From contig CAWHZU010000019.1 in NCBI GenBank assembly GCA_963833885.1, positions 62,001 through 126,000 of the forward strand: a DNA stretch of 64,000 bases. The letters are read 5' to 3'. The notes below the pieces were generated by a model that was given only the letters and a program-made list of their open reading frames with translations, had not been told where the DNA came from and made no database searches. Source of the stretch: JASHPR01 sp963833885 (GTDB taxonomy: Bacteria > Actinomycetota > Actinomycetes > Streptosporangiales > Streptosporangiaceae). This document shows, piece by piece, positions 32,122 through 41,129 of the stretch. Each line of letters begins with the position of its first letter. Position 1 is the stretch's first letter. The position numbers were made by a program, and so were the translations under genes.

Positions 32122-33567
32122 TCAGGAGTCGAAACCGAGCCCAAGCCGGTCCAGCACGCGCAGCCAGGCATCCCGGCGGCCCTCGTTGCGATCGGCCCTG
32201 GCCAGCGATGCCCGGGTCAGCTGGATGACGGCCGACCGGACCGGCTCCGGCGGGAACGGCACCGGCTTGGTGCGCACCATCGCCAGCGCCGTGCGCTCCG
32301 TCTCCTCCCCGCCCAGCAGGTCGAGGATCACGTTCGCGCCGAACCGGGTTGCACCCACGCCCAGGCCGGTGTACCCGGCCGCGTAGGCGAGCCGCTTGCC
32401 GTAAGCGGTTCCGTAGAACGCGCAGAACCGGCTGCAGGTGTCGACCACGCCGCCCCAGGCGTGCGTGAACCGGACCTCGCCGGCCAGCTGCGGGAACGTG
32501 TCGAAGAAGTTGGCCGCCAGCGTGGCGAAGGTCTCGGGCCGCTGGTCCTGCGCCGCGGTGATCCGGCCGCCGTTGTAGTACACCGCGTCGTAGCCGCCCC
32601 ACAGGATCCGGTTGTCGACGGTGAGCCGGTAGTAGTGGAACTGGTTGCTCACGTCTGCGACGCCCTGCCGGTTCCGCCAGCCGATGCCGGCCAGCTGCGC
32701 CTCGGACAGCGGCTCGGTCATCAGCGCGTAGTCGTACACCGGGACCAGGTAGTGCCGCAGCCTGCGCAGCAGCGGCCGGTAGCACCCGGTGCCGAGCGCG
32801 ACCCGGCCCGCGTGCACGCTGCCACGCGGGGTGGACAGCCGGAGACCGCCGCGGCCATCCTCGGCGATCGCCCGCACCGGCGTGTTCTCGTAGATGCGCA
32901 CCCCTGATTCCACGCAAGCTTGCCGCAACCCCCAGGCCAGCCGCGCGGGGTCGAGCATCGCGCAGCTGTCGTGGTACCAGACGCCGCCCAGGTACGTCGG
33001 CGAGTCAACCTCGGCGCGGACCGCGTCGGCGTCGAGCAGCGCGGCACGCTCGCCATACCCCGCCGCGGCTGCGGCCTCAGCGGCCAGGCCGTCGAGCTGC
33101 CACGGCGCGGTGGCGACGGCGAGGTCGCCGGTGCGCTCGAAGCCGCAGTCGATGCCGCGGGACCGGACCGTGGCCTCGATCTCGTCGAGGTTCGCCTGGC
33201 CCAGCCGCACCAGCGCGGGCATCTCGGCCTCGAACCTGGCGATCCCGTTGGCGATCCCGTGCGTGAGGCTGGCTGAGCAGAAGCCGCCGTTGCGCCCGGA
33301 CGCTGCCCATCCGACGCGGCGCGCCTCCAGCAGCACGACATCGGCCGACGGGTCGCGCTCGACCGCCATCAGCGCGGTCCACAGGCCGGTGAACCCGCCC
33401 CCGATCACCGCCAGCCGGGCTCCCGTGCCGCCGGTCAGCCGTGGCGTGGCCGGGGGCGCGTCCGCCCGGTCCAGCCAGTAGGACTCCGGCCTGCAGTCTG
33501 CTAGCGCGGCGGCGGCCCACCCGGCCGCGGCCGCGGCGGGGCCCGATGGATGTTCGTTTCCCGGCAC
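32122..33567 (-). CDS. FAD-dependent DAO-type amine/amino-acid oxidoreductase
   Basis: 481 residues. FAD-binding Rossmann motif VIGGGFTGLWTALMAVERDP (about 50 residues in), AASGRNGGFCSASLTHG after it and the C-terminal GYTGLGVGATRFGANVILDLL typical of DAO proteins near gamma-glutamylputrescine oxidase (PuuB). GTG at 33567 follows GGGAGGG at seven bases; the open frame to 34266 is antisense to the lrp gene and not real. Divergent from an Lrp regulator and aminotransferase, which supports polyamine or omega-amino acid catabolism. Confidence 0.88.
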   Translation of the reverse strand: MPGNEHPSGPAAAAAGWAAAALADCRPESYWLDRADAPPATPRLTGGTGARLAVIGGGFTGLWTALMAVERDPSADVVLLEARRVGWAASGRNGGFCSASLTHGIANGIARFEAEMPALVRLGQANLDEIEATVRSRGIDCGFERTGDLAVATAPWQLDGLAAEAAAAAGYGERAALLDADAVRAEVDSPTYLGGVWYHDSCAMLDPARLAWGLRQACVESGVRIYENTPVRAIAEDGRGGLRLSTPRGSVHAGRVALGTGCYRPLLRRLRHYLVPVYDYALMTEPLSEAQLAGIGWRNRQGVADVSNQFHYYRLTVDNRILWGGYDAVYYNGGRITAAQDQRPETFATLAANFFDTFPQLAGEVRFTHAWGGVVDTCSRFCAFYGTAYGKRLAYAAGYTGLGVGATRFGANVILDLLGGEETERTALAMVRTKPVPFPPEPVRSAVIQLTRASLARADRNEGRRDAWLRVLDRLGLGFDS

Positions 33568-33660
33568 GATAAGCCCTCCCGCCCACACAAGGCCTCGCAA
33601 GGCCCCGCAAGATGTCACAAGGGAATTAGTAGCTAAACTAACGCGCTCCTGCGGAATCAG

Positions 33661-33689
33661 TTGACAGTGCGCACGAACGTGGCAGGATT
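33661..33689 (+). promoter_or_regulatory. Near-consensus sigma-70-type promoter of lrp-aminotransferase operon
   Basis: TTGACA at 33661-33666, spacing of exactly 17 bases, then AGGATT at 33684-33689. The first transcribed base would be near 33696, 16 bases before the ATG at 33712. A perfect -35 is uncommon in such GC-rich genomes. Confidence 0.65.
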
Positions 33690-33711
33690 GCCATGCGGAG
33701 GGAGCAATCGC

Positions 33712-34251
33712 ATGGCGCAGATGCCGGGGACGCCCCTGGCCCCGGGCAACCGAAGGCGCAGTGACGCCACCGGATCGCGCCGCAGCAATGGGAGCGGCCA
33801 TGCTCGCATCCTCCTCGACGACATCTCCAAGGAGATCATCGAACAGCTGCAGCAGGACGGCAGGCGTTCGTACGCGTCGATCGGGCAGGCGGTTGGCCTC
33901 TCCGAGGCCGCGGTGCGCCAGCGGGTCCAGCGGCTGCTCGAGGCCGGGGCGATGCAGATCGTCGCGGTCACCGACCCCCTGACGCTGGGATTCCAGCGCC
34001 AGACCATGATCGGGATCCGGTGCAGCGGGGAGCTGGAGCAGATTGCGGACCAGCTCGCTGCCATGGCCGAGATCGACTACGTAGTGATCACCGCAGGGTC
34101 TTTCGACCTGCTGATCGAGGTCGTCTGCGAGGACGACGACCAATTGCTCGAGATCCTCGGCCGGGTGCGCATGATCCCGTGCGTGACCGCGACCGAGACG
34201 TTCGTGTACCTGAAGCTGCGCAAGCAGACGTACTCCTGGGGGACCAGATGA
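33712..34251 (+). CDS. Lrp/AsnC-family regulator
   Basis: 179 residues. A flexible basic N-terminus of ~35 residues, then the HTH LLDDISKEIIEQLQQDGRRSYASIGQAVGLSEAAVRQRVQRLLEAGAMQIVAVTDP and the RAM effector domain (IDYVVITAGSFDLLIEVVCEDDDQLLEILG). ATG at 33712 follows GGAGGGAGC; the frame upstream to 33661 is the promoter itself. Coupled to the aminotransferase by an ATGA overlap and divergent from the oxidase, so it probably controls both. Confidence 0.93.
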   Translation: MAQMPGTPLAPGNRRRSDATGSRRSNGSGHARILLDDISKEIIEQLQQDGRRSYASIGQAVGLSEAAVRQRVQRLLEAGAMQIVAVTDPLTLGFQRQTMIGIRCSGELEQIADQLAAMAEIDYVVITAGSFDLLIEVVCEDDDQLLEILGRVRMIPCVTATETFVYLKLRKQTYSWGTR

Positions 34252-35645
34252 CGACTCCTTCTTCACCCAGCCAGCCCTCCGACGACGCGGCGCAGCAGGC
34301 AGCGGCCAAGCGCAACCTGTGGCTGCACTTCACCCGGATGGGCTCGTATGCCGACAACGACGTGCCGGTCATCGTCCGCGGCGAGGGGCAGTACGTCTAC
34401 GACAACCACGGCAAGCGCTATCTGGACGGGCTGGCCGGGCTGTTCGTCAGCCAGATCGGGCACGGGCGCAAGGAGGTCGCCGAGGCCGCGGCGCGCCAGG
34501 GCAGCGAGCTCGCCTACTTCCCGCTGTGGTCCTACGCCAACCCGCGCGCGATCGAGCTGGCGCAGCGGCTCGCCGACCTCGCCCCCGGCGACCTGAACCG
34601 GGTGTGGTTCACCTCCAGCGGCTCCGAGGCGGTGGAGTCGGCGTGGAAGCTGGCCAAGCAGTACTTCAAGGCCATCGGCCAGCCGGCCCGCTACAAGGTG
34701 CTCAGCCGTGACATCGCCTACCACGGCACCTCGATGGGCGCGCTGGCCATCACCGGCCTGCCCGCGATCAAGGAGCCATTCGAGCCACTGCCCCCCGGCG
34801 GCGTGCGGGTGCCCAACACCAACTTCTACCGGGCGCCAGCGTTCGTGGCCGACGACGTGACCGCGTTCGGCGCCTGGGCGGCCGACGAGATCGAGCGGGC
34901 GATCCTGCGCGAGGGCCCGGAGTCGGTCGCCGCCGTGTTCCTCGAGCCGGTGCAGAACTCCGGCGGCTGCTTCCCGCCTCCGCCCGGCTACTTCCAGCGG
35001 GTGCGGGAGATCTGCGACCGGTACGGCGTGCTGCTGGTCTCCGACGAGGTGATCTGCGCGTTCGGCCGGCTTGGCTACTACTTCGGTTCCGAGCGGTACG
35101 GCTACCAGCCGGACGTGATCACCTTCGCCAAGGGGGTCACGTCCGGTTACTCCCCCCTCGGCGGGATGCTGGCCAGCGACCGGCTGATGGAGCCGTTCGC
35201 CGAGGGCAGTGCCACCTTCCTGCACGGGATCACGTTCGGCGGGCACCCGGTCTCCTGCGCGGTCGCCCTGGCCAACCTGGACGTGTTCGAGAAGGAGGAC
35301 CTGCTCGGCAACGTCAAGGCGAACGAGGCGGCGTTCCGGGCCACGCTCGAGAAGCTGCTCGACCTGCCCATCGTCGGCGACGTGCGCGGGGCCGGCTACT
35401 TCTACGGGATCGAGCTGGTCAAGGACAAGGCCACCCGCGAGACGTTCGACGACGACGAGTCCGAGCGGCTGCTTCGCGGCTTCCTGTCGCACGCGCTGTT
35501 CGACGCGGGGCTGATCTGCCGCGCCGACGACCGCGGCGACCCGGTCATCCAGCTTTCACCGCCGCTGACCTGCACACAGGAGCATTTCGACGAGATGGAG
35601 CAGATCCTGCGCAGCGTGCTGACGCAGGCGTGGTCCCGCCTCTGA
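34248..35645 (+). CDS. Class III omega-aminotransferase
   Basis: 465 residues. PLP-binding Lys295 in ITFAKGVTSGYSPLGG, the PLP-contact GSEAVESAWKLAKQY, and LLVSDEVICAFGR with the conserved Asp. This subfamily transfers amino groups from putrescine, beta-alanine, GABA or similar omega-amines to pyruvate or 2-oxoglutarate. Together with the divergent DAO-type oxidase it suggests polyamine use. ATG at 34248 overlaps the lrp stop. Confidence 0.93.
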   Translation: MTTPSSPSQPSDDAAQQAAAKRNLWLHFTRMGSYADNDVPVIVRGEGQYVYDNHGKRYLDGLAGLFVSQIGHGRKEVAEAAARQGSELAYFPLWSYANPRAIELAQRLADLAPGDLNRVWFTSSGSEAVESAWKLAKQYFKAIGQPARYKVLSRDIAYHGTSMGALAITGLPAIKEPFEPLPPGGVRVPNTNFYRAPAFVADDVTAFGAWAADEIERAILREGPESVAAVFLEPVQNSGGCFPPPPGYFQRVREICDRYGVLLVSDEVICAFGRLGYYFGSERYGYQPDVITFAKGVTSGYSPLGGMLASDRLMEPFAEGSATFLHGITFGGHPVSCAVALANLDVFEKEDLLGNVKANEAAFRATLEKLLDLPIVGDVRGAGYFYGIELVKDKATRETFDDDESERLLRGFLSHALFDAGLICRADDRGDPVIQLSPPLTCTQEHFDEMEQILRSVLTQAWSRL

Positions 35646-35967
35646 CGCGACTCAAACCAGAGGTTCGGACCATGTTTCGACCGGTTCGCCACCGGACCCG
35701 AAAAGAAGTTATGCATTCGTTACCGCTGAGACGTGGCCGAATGGGTACCCCAGACGTGTCTTATATGGCGGCAGGGCATACGCGCTGCCGCCAGCGTCGC
35801 GACAAGATGCGAGACACGCGGGAGGGTTCCGATGCCCAGCAAGAGCCAGGACTGGAGCGCACTGGCGAGCCACAACGAGCGCGTTGCGACCGGGCCTTTC
35901 GCGCTGTCTTCCACTCTTGCTGACACCGATACCCAGCCCCGGGTGGGCAGAGCGCGCACAGCACAGG
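35646..35967. other. 322-base gap with a possible small ORF
   Basis: Holds the end of the aminotransferase transcript and a short AT-richer stretch (35690-35770). The only supported coding candidate is the small ORF at 35832; no clear terminator is visible. Confidence 0.5.
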
Positions 35968-36029
35968 TCAGGAGCCGCCTGAAGCTTCGGCGGCGCGCTG
36001 GTCGGCCAGGTACTGCTGCACGTGCCTGA
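35832..36029 (+). CDS. Possible small protein of 65 residues
   Basis: ATG at 35832 is preceded by GGGAGGG at ideal distance. The N-terminal half (MPSKSQDWSALASHNERVAT) looks protein-like; the C-terminal half is Arg-rich and is antisense to the end of proS (62-base overlap), which weakens the case. No family recognised. Confidence 0.3.
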   Translation: MPSKSQDWSALASHNERVATGPFALSSTLADTDTQPRVGRARTAQVRSRLKLRRRAGRPGTAARA

Positions 36030-37698
36030 CGGCCTCGACCACCGGCACCCGCTGCTTCTCCCCCGTCGCCCGGATCGCGAACTCGACCATGCCCTCGGCT
36101 AGATCGCGGCTGCCCACACCGACCCGGCATGGTATCCCGGTCAGCTCCGCGTCCCGGTACTTCACGCCCGGACGCTCGTCCCGGTCGTCGATCACCGTGT
36201 CCACGCCGACGGCCTGCAGCCCGGCGTAGAGCGTCTCGGCCGCGTCCCGGGTCGCCGTGTCCTTCGGCGTCAGCACGACGACGTCCACCTCGGCGGGCGC
36301 CACGGCCACCGGCCAGTCAAGGCCCTTGTCGTCGTGGTGCACCTCGGCGATGACCGCCATCGCCCGCTCGACCCCGATGCCGTAGCTGCCCATGATCGGG
36401 ACGATGCTCTTGCCGTCCGGGCCGAGCACGGTCACCCCGAACGTGGTCGTGTACTTGCGCCCGAGCTTGAAGATGTGCCCGACCTCGATCGACTTGATGA
36501 TCTCCAGCGGCTCGCCGCACCCCGGGCAGGGCTCGCCCGCCTTGACCTCACGCAGGTCCAGCCAGCGGCCGACGGCGATGTCGCGATCGACGTCCACGCC
36601 GGTCAGGTGCTCGTCGTCGACGTTGGCTCCGGTGGTCATGTCGCGCCTGCCGCGCAGCGCGAGGTCGGCGATCACCGGCAGGCCGGTCACGCCCACCGCG
36701 CCGAGGCTGCCGGGTGACGCGCCGAGCGCGTCGGTGATCTCCTCGGCCTGGGCGGGCCGGACGGCCACCGCGCCGGTGCCGTCGAGGAGCTTCTGCTCGG
36801 CCAGCGGATGATCGCCGCGCAGCAGCACCAGCGTGGGCTGCCCGTCGATGACGTACACGAGCGTCTTGATCTGCCGGTCGGCCGGCTTGCCGTGCTGCGT
36901 GGCCAGGTCGTCGATCGTGCGCACGCCCGGGGTGGGCAGCCGCTCAGGCGCGGGCGGCCCGGCCGCGTCCTCAACCGGCGGCAGGGTGGACGTCGCCTTC
37001 TCCAGGTTGGCGGCGTAGCCGCAGGCCCGGCAGTACGCGACGTAGTCCTCGCCCGCCTCCGACGGGCACATGAACTCGACCGAGTCGCTGCCGCCCATGT
37101 TCCCGCTGGACGCCTCGACGGCGATGACCGGGATGCCGAGCCTGGCGAAGATCCGCTCGTACGCGCCGCGGTGCGCCTCGAACGAGACGTCGAGCCCGGC
37201 CTCGTCGACGTCGAAGCTGTAGGAGTCCTTCATCGTGAACTCCCGCACCCGCAGCAGCCCGCTCTTGGGCCGCGGCTCGTCCCGGAACTTGGTCTGGAAG
37301 TGGTACCAGAACTGCGGCAGCTCGCGGTAGGAGGACAGCTCGGTCGCGACGTAGGCGAAGATCTCCTCGTGGGTCATGCCGAGGACCACCTCGGCGCCCT
37401 TGCGGTCGGTGAGCCGGAACATCTCCTCGCCCATGGTCTCCAGCCGCCCGCTCTTCTCCCAGATCCAGGCCGGCTGCATGCACGGCAGCAGGAACTCCTG
37501 GCCGCCGATCCGGTTCATCTCCTCCCGGATCACGTTGATGACCTTGGTCCGGACCCGGATGCCGAGCGGCAGCATGCTGTAGTGACCGGCCATGAGCTGC
37601 CGGATGAACCCGGCGCGCAGCAGCAGCCGGTGGCTCGCCGCGTCGGCGTCGGCGGGATCCTCGCGCAGGGTTGGAATGTGGAGCTGGGACCAGCGCAT
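35968..37698 (-). CDS. proS: Prolyl-tRNA synthetase, bacterial type with editing insertion
   Basis: 576 residues, the length of bacterial ProRS. N-terminal MRWSQLHIPTLREDPADADAASHRLLLRAGFIRQLMAGHYSMLPLGIRV, class II motif 2 in FRDEPRPKSGLLRVREFTMKDSYSFD, the editing/INS domain (residues ~230-400, ATQHGKPADRQIKTLVYVIDGQPTLVLLRGDHPLAEQKL), then motif 3 GSYGIGVERAM and the anticodon-binding domain. ATG at 37698 is favoured by family alignment, although a TTG at 37707 has the closer ribosome site. Lies downstream of the dioxygenase operon with its own gap of 130 bases. Confidence 0.95.
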   Translation of the reverse strand: MRWSQLHIPTLREDPADADAASHRLLLRAGFIRQLMAGHYSMLPLGIRVRTKVINVIREEMNRIGGQEFLLPCMQPAWIWEKSGRLETMGEEMFRLTDRKGAEVVLGMTHEEIFAYVATELSSYRELPQFWYHFQTKFRDEPRPKSGLLRVREFTMKDSYSFDVDEAGLDVSFEAHRGAYERIFARLGIPVIAVEASSGNMGGSDSVEFMCPSEAGEDYVAYCRACGYAANLEKATSTLPPVEDAAGPPAPERLPTPGVRTIDDLATQHGKPADRQIKTLVYVIDGQPTLVLLRGDHPLAEQKLLDGTGAVAVRPAQAEEITDALGASPGSLGAVGVTGLPVIADLALRGRRDMTTGANVDDEHLTGVDVDRDIAVGRWLDLREVKAGEPCPGCGEPLEIIKSIEVGHIFKLGRKYTTTFGVTVLGPDGKSIVPIMGSYGIGVERAMAVIAEVHHDDKGLDWPVAVAPAEVDVVVLTPKDTATRDAAETLYAGLQAVGVDTVIDDRDERPGVKYRDAELTGIPCRVGVGSRDLAEGMVEFAIRATGEKQRVPVVEAVRHVQQYLADQRAAEASGGS

Positions 37699-37828
37699 GC
37701 CTGCCAATGCCCCCTGGGGTAGAAACGTTAGGCGTCGGCCAGAAGATACATGCTCCAGGCGCCGCTCCCAATTTGATTACCGAACGGGACGCCCCGTGGC
37801 CGGCCTGGCTCACCCCGGGGCGTCACGT

Positions 37829-38191
37829 TCAGGTCGATATATCTGGGTACGGCACCTTCCAGTGACCGAGCCGCGCCGCAAATTCGCGCTGGAACGCCAG
37901 CGGCTCCGCGTAGTCGCGCTCGAACATCGCGATGAACAGCGTCAGCAGCAGGAACGTGTGTGCCCCGAGCTCGAACAGCGCGACGTAGTCGTGCCCGCCG
38001 AGGGCGTCGCGTTCGGCGTCGGTGAACTCCAGCCAGGTGCTGCGCTCGGCCGCCGGGCAGTTCAGGATCACGTTCGCCCGCTCGGACTCCCACCAGTCCA
38101 CCGTGCCGCGCGGGTCCTCGCGGTAGCGCTCGACCAGCTCCGGGTCGCGGTCGATCGTGTAGAGGAACTTGTCGACCAGGTACTTGCTCAT
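37829..38191 (-). CDS. Extradiol dioxygenase alpha subunit (LigA-like)
   Basis: 120 residues, helical. Motifs YLVDKFLYTIDRDPELVERYREDPRG and AFTDAERDAL-like FTDAERDALGGHDYVALFELGAHTFLL match the small alpha subunit of protocatechuate 4,5-dioxygenase, which caps the beta-subunit active site. GGAGG precedes the ATG at 38191, which overlaps the beta stop by one base (TGATG). Last gene of the operon. Confidence 0.88.
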   Translation of the reverse strand: MSKYLVDKFLYTIDRDPELVERYREDPRGTVDWWESERANVILNCPAAERSTWLEFTDAERDALGGHDYVALFELGAHTFLLLTLFIAMFERDYAEPLAFQREFAARLGHWKVPYPDIST

Positions 38192-39048
38192 CAGGAGGCC
38201 TCCGGGTACCAGGTGAAGTAGGCCTCCATCGTGTGGAACAGGTCGAGCGAATCGGCGTAGTCGGCGCGGACGTTCTCCCCGGCCACGCCCATCATCAGCA
38301 TGAAGTCCATGAAGCCGTGGGTGGCGTTGCCCGGCAGCCACAGGCTGTCGAGGCTGACCTCGGCCAGCGCCGATTTCAGGTCCGCCGAGGCGATCCACTC
38401 CACGGCCTTGCGGTCGAACTCGGGATCCGGTCCGTGCGGGCCGAACTGGCGGGGCCCGCCGAGCTCGAGCGACAGGTGGCCGGTGCCGATGATCGCCACC
38501 CGCTTGTCGCTCGGCCATGCCTCAACGAGGGCGCGGATCGCCTGGCCCAGCTCGACGAACCGCTTCGGCTGCGGCATCGGCGGGGCGAAGATGTTCGTGT
38601 ACACCGGCACGATCGGCAGGTCGGCCTGCGGGCGCAGGGTGATGATCGGGCAGGTGATGCTGTGGTCGACCCGCAGCTCGTTGCTGAACGCCAGGTCGAA
38701 GCCGGCGTCGATCCCGCCGCGGAGCAGGTAGGCCGACAGCTCCTCGTCCCCGCGCAGGCCCATCCGGGGCAGGCCGAACTCCCGCTCCTCGTTGTAGTAG
38801 TTCGCGTCGTAGAACGGCGCCTTGCCGATCAGGAACTGCGGCATGTTGTCGAGCCAGAGCTGGTGGAAATGGTCGCTGCCGACCATTACCAGCACATCCG
38901 GGCGGGCCCGGGTGAGGGTCTCGCGGAAGGCCTCGATCTTGGCGACCCACTCGTCCGCGAACGGCGGCCGGTCGTCGCCGGTGGCCGTGGACGCCCGCAG
39001 GTAGAACGGGTGATGGGTGGACGCGATGACCGCTGCGATGGTCGCCAT
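38191..39048 (-). CDS. Class III extradiol ring-cleavage dioxygenase beta subunit (LigB family)
   Basis: 285 residues. Iron ligands are predicted at His12 (STHHPFY) and His60 (GSDHFHQ), with GTGHLSLELGG holding the expected acid/base His, and a late Glu in VAGENVRADY or nearby. The family opens catechol-type rings meta to the hydroxyls (protocatechuate, gallate, DHB and relatives). GGAGCCGAC precedes the ATG. Ten bases separate it from the lyase gene upstream. Substrate is unknown. Confidence 0.9.
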   Translation of the reverse strand: MATIAAVIASTHHPFYLRASTATGDDRPPFADEWVAKIEAFRETLTRARPDVLVMVGSDHFHQLWLDNMPQFLIGKAPFYDANYYNEEREFGLPRMGLRGDEELSAYLLRGGIDAGFDLAFSNELRVDHSITCPIITLRPQADLPIVPVYTNIFAPPMPQPKRFVELGQAIRALVEAWPSDKRVAIIGTGHLSLELGGPRQFGPHGPDPEFDRKAVEWIASADLKSALAEVSLDSLWLPGNATHGFMDFMLMMGVAGENVRADYADSLDLFHTMEAYFTWYPEAS

Positions 39049-39058
39049 GTCGGCTCCG

Positions 39059-39883
39059 TTAATGCTCCGGGGGGTTGGGGGGGCCGGGAGGGTCGGGCGG
39101 GACGTAATCAGCGTTACGGTCGACGGCGAGGTAGACGTCCATGCCGATAGGGCGGCGCTGCTCCTCGGCGAGCTGGCCGAGCAGCCCGGCGGTCCTGGCC
39201 AGCAGCGCGAACCCGCGCAGCAGCCCGACCGGCAGGCCGAGGTCGGCGAGGGCGGCGCCGGAGGTGCCCGCCCCGTTCAGCGGCAGGGTGCGCCCGAGCA
39301 CCTGCGGGTGGACCCGGCCGATCGCCTCGAACAGCCGCAGGTGCGGGCCGCGCAGGCCGTTCTCCTCGGCGATCCGGATCAGCACCGGCGTGCGCGGGTC
39401 GGTGACCTTGTGCACCGGATGGCCGAGCCCGGGGATCAGCCGCCCGGCCTCGCGGGCCCGCCGCACCGCGGCCAGCGCGATCGCGTCCCAGCCCGCGTCG
39501 TCCGCCGGGAGTGGATCCCCGGCCTCGGCCAGCGCGTCGGCCAGGAACCGGCCGGTGTCCTCGGTCACGCCGAGGAACCGGGACCCGCCGCCGAGCAGGC
39601 CGGCCGCGAGCGCGCCCTGCACCGAGTCCGGTGCGCTCAGGTACGTCAGCCGGGCCGCGATCGCGGTCGGCGTGAAGCCGTGGTCGGCCAGCGCCACCAG
39701 CACCGCCTCGAACACCGCGACCTGCCCCGAGGTGGGCCGGCGCTGCGTGACCAGCCACAGCGCGAGCTCGCCGAACGAGACCTTGCCCATCAGGTCGGCG
39801 GCGAGATCCTGGCCGAGGAGGGTAATCGTGTCGGCGTCGGAGGTGCCCAGCGAGGTCGGGTAGCGCGGAGCTGACTCGGTCAT
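39059..39883 (-). CDS. Citryl-CoA lyase / citrate-synthase-domain protein
   Basis: 274 residues, shorter than citrate synthase and containing only the large-domain core: MGKVSFGELALWLVTQRRPTSGQVAVFEAVLVALADHG, SAPDSVQGALAAGLLGGGSRFLG and the catalytic-loop region RLIPGLGHPVHKVTDPRTP with the key His, then NGAGTSGAALADLGLPVGLLRGFALLARTAGLLGQLAEE. Such proteins cleave citryl-CoA-like 3-hydroxy-acyl-CoAs to acetyl-CoA and a 2-oxo acid. The ATG at 39883 overlaps the stop of the CoA-transferase gene. The Pro-rich tail (PPDPPGPPNPPEH) is unusual. Confidence 0.85.
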   Translation of the reverse strand: MTESAPRYPTSLGTSDADTITLLGQDLAADLMGKVSFGELALWLVTQRRPTSGQVAVFEAVLVALADHGFTPTAIAARLTYLSAPDSVQGALAAGLLGGGSRFLGVTEDTGRFLADALAEAGDPLPADDAGWDAIALAAVRRAREAGRLIPGLGHPVHKVTDPRTPVLIRIAEENGLRGPHLRLFEAIGRVHPQVLGRTLPLNGAGTSGAALADLGLPVGLLRGFALLARTAGLLGQLAEEQRRPIGMDVYLAVDRNADYVPPDPPGPPNPPEH

Positions 39884-41073
39884 GTCGCCGTCTCCTCGGC
39901 CAGCCAGCGGCGGATCTCCGCACCATGCTCGTCGAGGCCGGGCGGCGGGAGGGTGTACCGCGGCGGCGTGGCCGAGAACCGCAGCGGGTTCCTGATCGTC
40001 GGCATCCCGGCCTCACCCTGGCCGGCGATGACGACCGGCTCGAGCCCGATCTCCTCAGCAAAGGCGATGCCGCCGTCGACCGTGTTGATCGGGCCGCACG
40101 GCACCCCGGCCGCGATCAGGTCGCGGAACCACTCGGCCGCCGGGCGCTGCTTCAGCCGCTCGACGAGCATCGGGCGCAGCTCATCCCGGTTGGCGTTGCG
40201 TTCGCGCGCCTTCGCGAACCGCGCGTCGTCGGCGAGCTCGGGCACGCCGAGCACGTCGCACAGCTTGCGGAATTGGGTGTCGTTGCCCGCTGTGATGATC
40301 ATGTCCCCGTCGCCGGTGGCCAGCGGCTCGTAGGGGAACAGGCTGGGATGGGAGTTGCCCATCCGGAACGGGATCACGCCGCCGGCCGCGTAGGCGCTGG
40401 TCTGGTTCACCATCCCGGACAGCGCGGAGGACATCAGGTTGGCCTGCACGTGCTGGCCCTGGCCGGTGCCGGAGCGGTGGTGCAGGGCGGCCAGGATGCC
40501 GATCGCGGTGTGCAGGCCCGCCATCACGTCGAACGCGGAGATCCCGGCCCGGTACGGCGGCCCGTCCGGGTCTCCGGTGAGGCTCATCAGCCCGGACATC
40601 GCCTGGACCACGAGGTCATAGCCGGGGATGTCCTTGCCGCCGCCGACGCCGAACCCGCTGATGGACGCGTAAATGATCTTGGGATTGCCCGCGCTGACCG
40701 ACGCGTAGTCCAGCCCGAACCGCGCCAGCCCGCCCGGCTTGAAGTTCTCCACCATGATGTCCGCGCGGCGCGCCAGCTCGACGGCTGCAGCCCGGTCGGC
40801 GTCGTCGCGCAGGTCGAGCGCGACCGAGCGCTTGTTCCGGTTGATCGCGAGGAAGTAGGTGGACACGCCGTCGCGCACCGGCGGGACCCAGTTCCTGGTG
40901 TCGTCGCCGCCTGGGCTCTCGACCTTGATCACGTCGGCGCCAAGGTCGGCCAGCAGCATCGTGCAGTACGGCCCGGCCAGGACGCGGGAGAAATCGGCCA
41001 CCAGCAGCCCGGACAGCGGCCCGTCAGCTTCAGGCCCGCCGGGCTGAACTTCCGAGCTCTCCGGGGCCGCCAC
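39880..41073 (-). CDS. CaiB/BaiF-family (type III) CoA-transferase
   Basis: 397 residues. ADFSRVLAGPYCTMLLADLGADVIKVESPGGDDTRNW at the N-terminus, MVENFKPGGLARFGLDY, and the catalytic Asp153 in GYDLVVQAMSGLMSLTG. It would form the CoA thioester that the downstream lyase cleaves. GTG at 41073; the promoter region is shared with the divergent amidohydrolase (56-base gap). First gene of the four-gene operon 41073-37829. Confidence 0.92.
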   Translation of the reverse strand: MAAPESSEVQPGGPEADGPLSGLLVADFSRVLAGPYCTMLLADLGADVIKVESPGGDDTRNWVPPVRDGVSTYFLAINRNKRSVALDLRDDADRAAAVELARRADIMVENFKPGGLARFGLDYASVSAGNPKIIYASISGFGVGGGKDIPGYDLVVQAMSGLMSLTGDPDGPPYRAGISAFDVMAGLHTAIGILAALHHRSGTGQGQHVQANLMSSALSGMVNQTSAYAAGGVIPFRMGNSHPSLFPYEPLATGDGDMIITAGNDTQFRKLCDVLGVPELADDARFAKARERNANRDELRPMLVERLKQRPAAEWFRDLIAAGVPCGPINTVDGGIAFAEEIGLEPVVIAGQGEAGMPTIRNPLRFSATPPRYTLPPPGLDEHGAEIRRWLAEETAT

Positions 41074-41129
41074 GGCCCTACTCTAGCCAAGACGCCCTTA
41101 GCAGGGACAAACGCCCACCGGAGGTGCTC

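Noticed and set aside
33568..34266. N-terminal extension of the oxidoreductase gene
   Set aside because: It would be fully antisense to the Lrp gene; GTG at 33567 has a good ribosome site and fits family length.
35728..35765. tRNA-like string TGGCCGAATGGGTACCCCAG
   Set aside because: No acceptor stem pairing or T-loop downstream.
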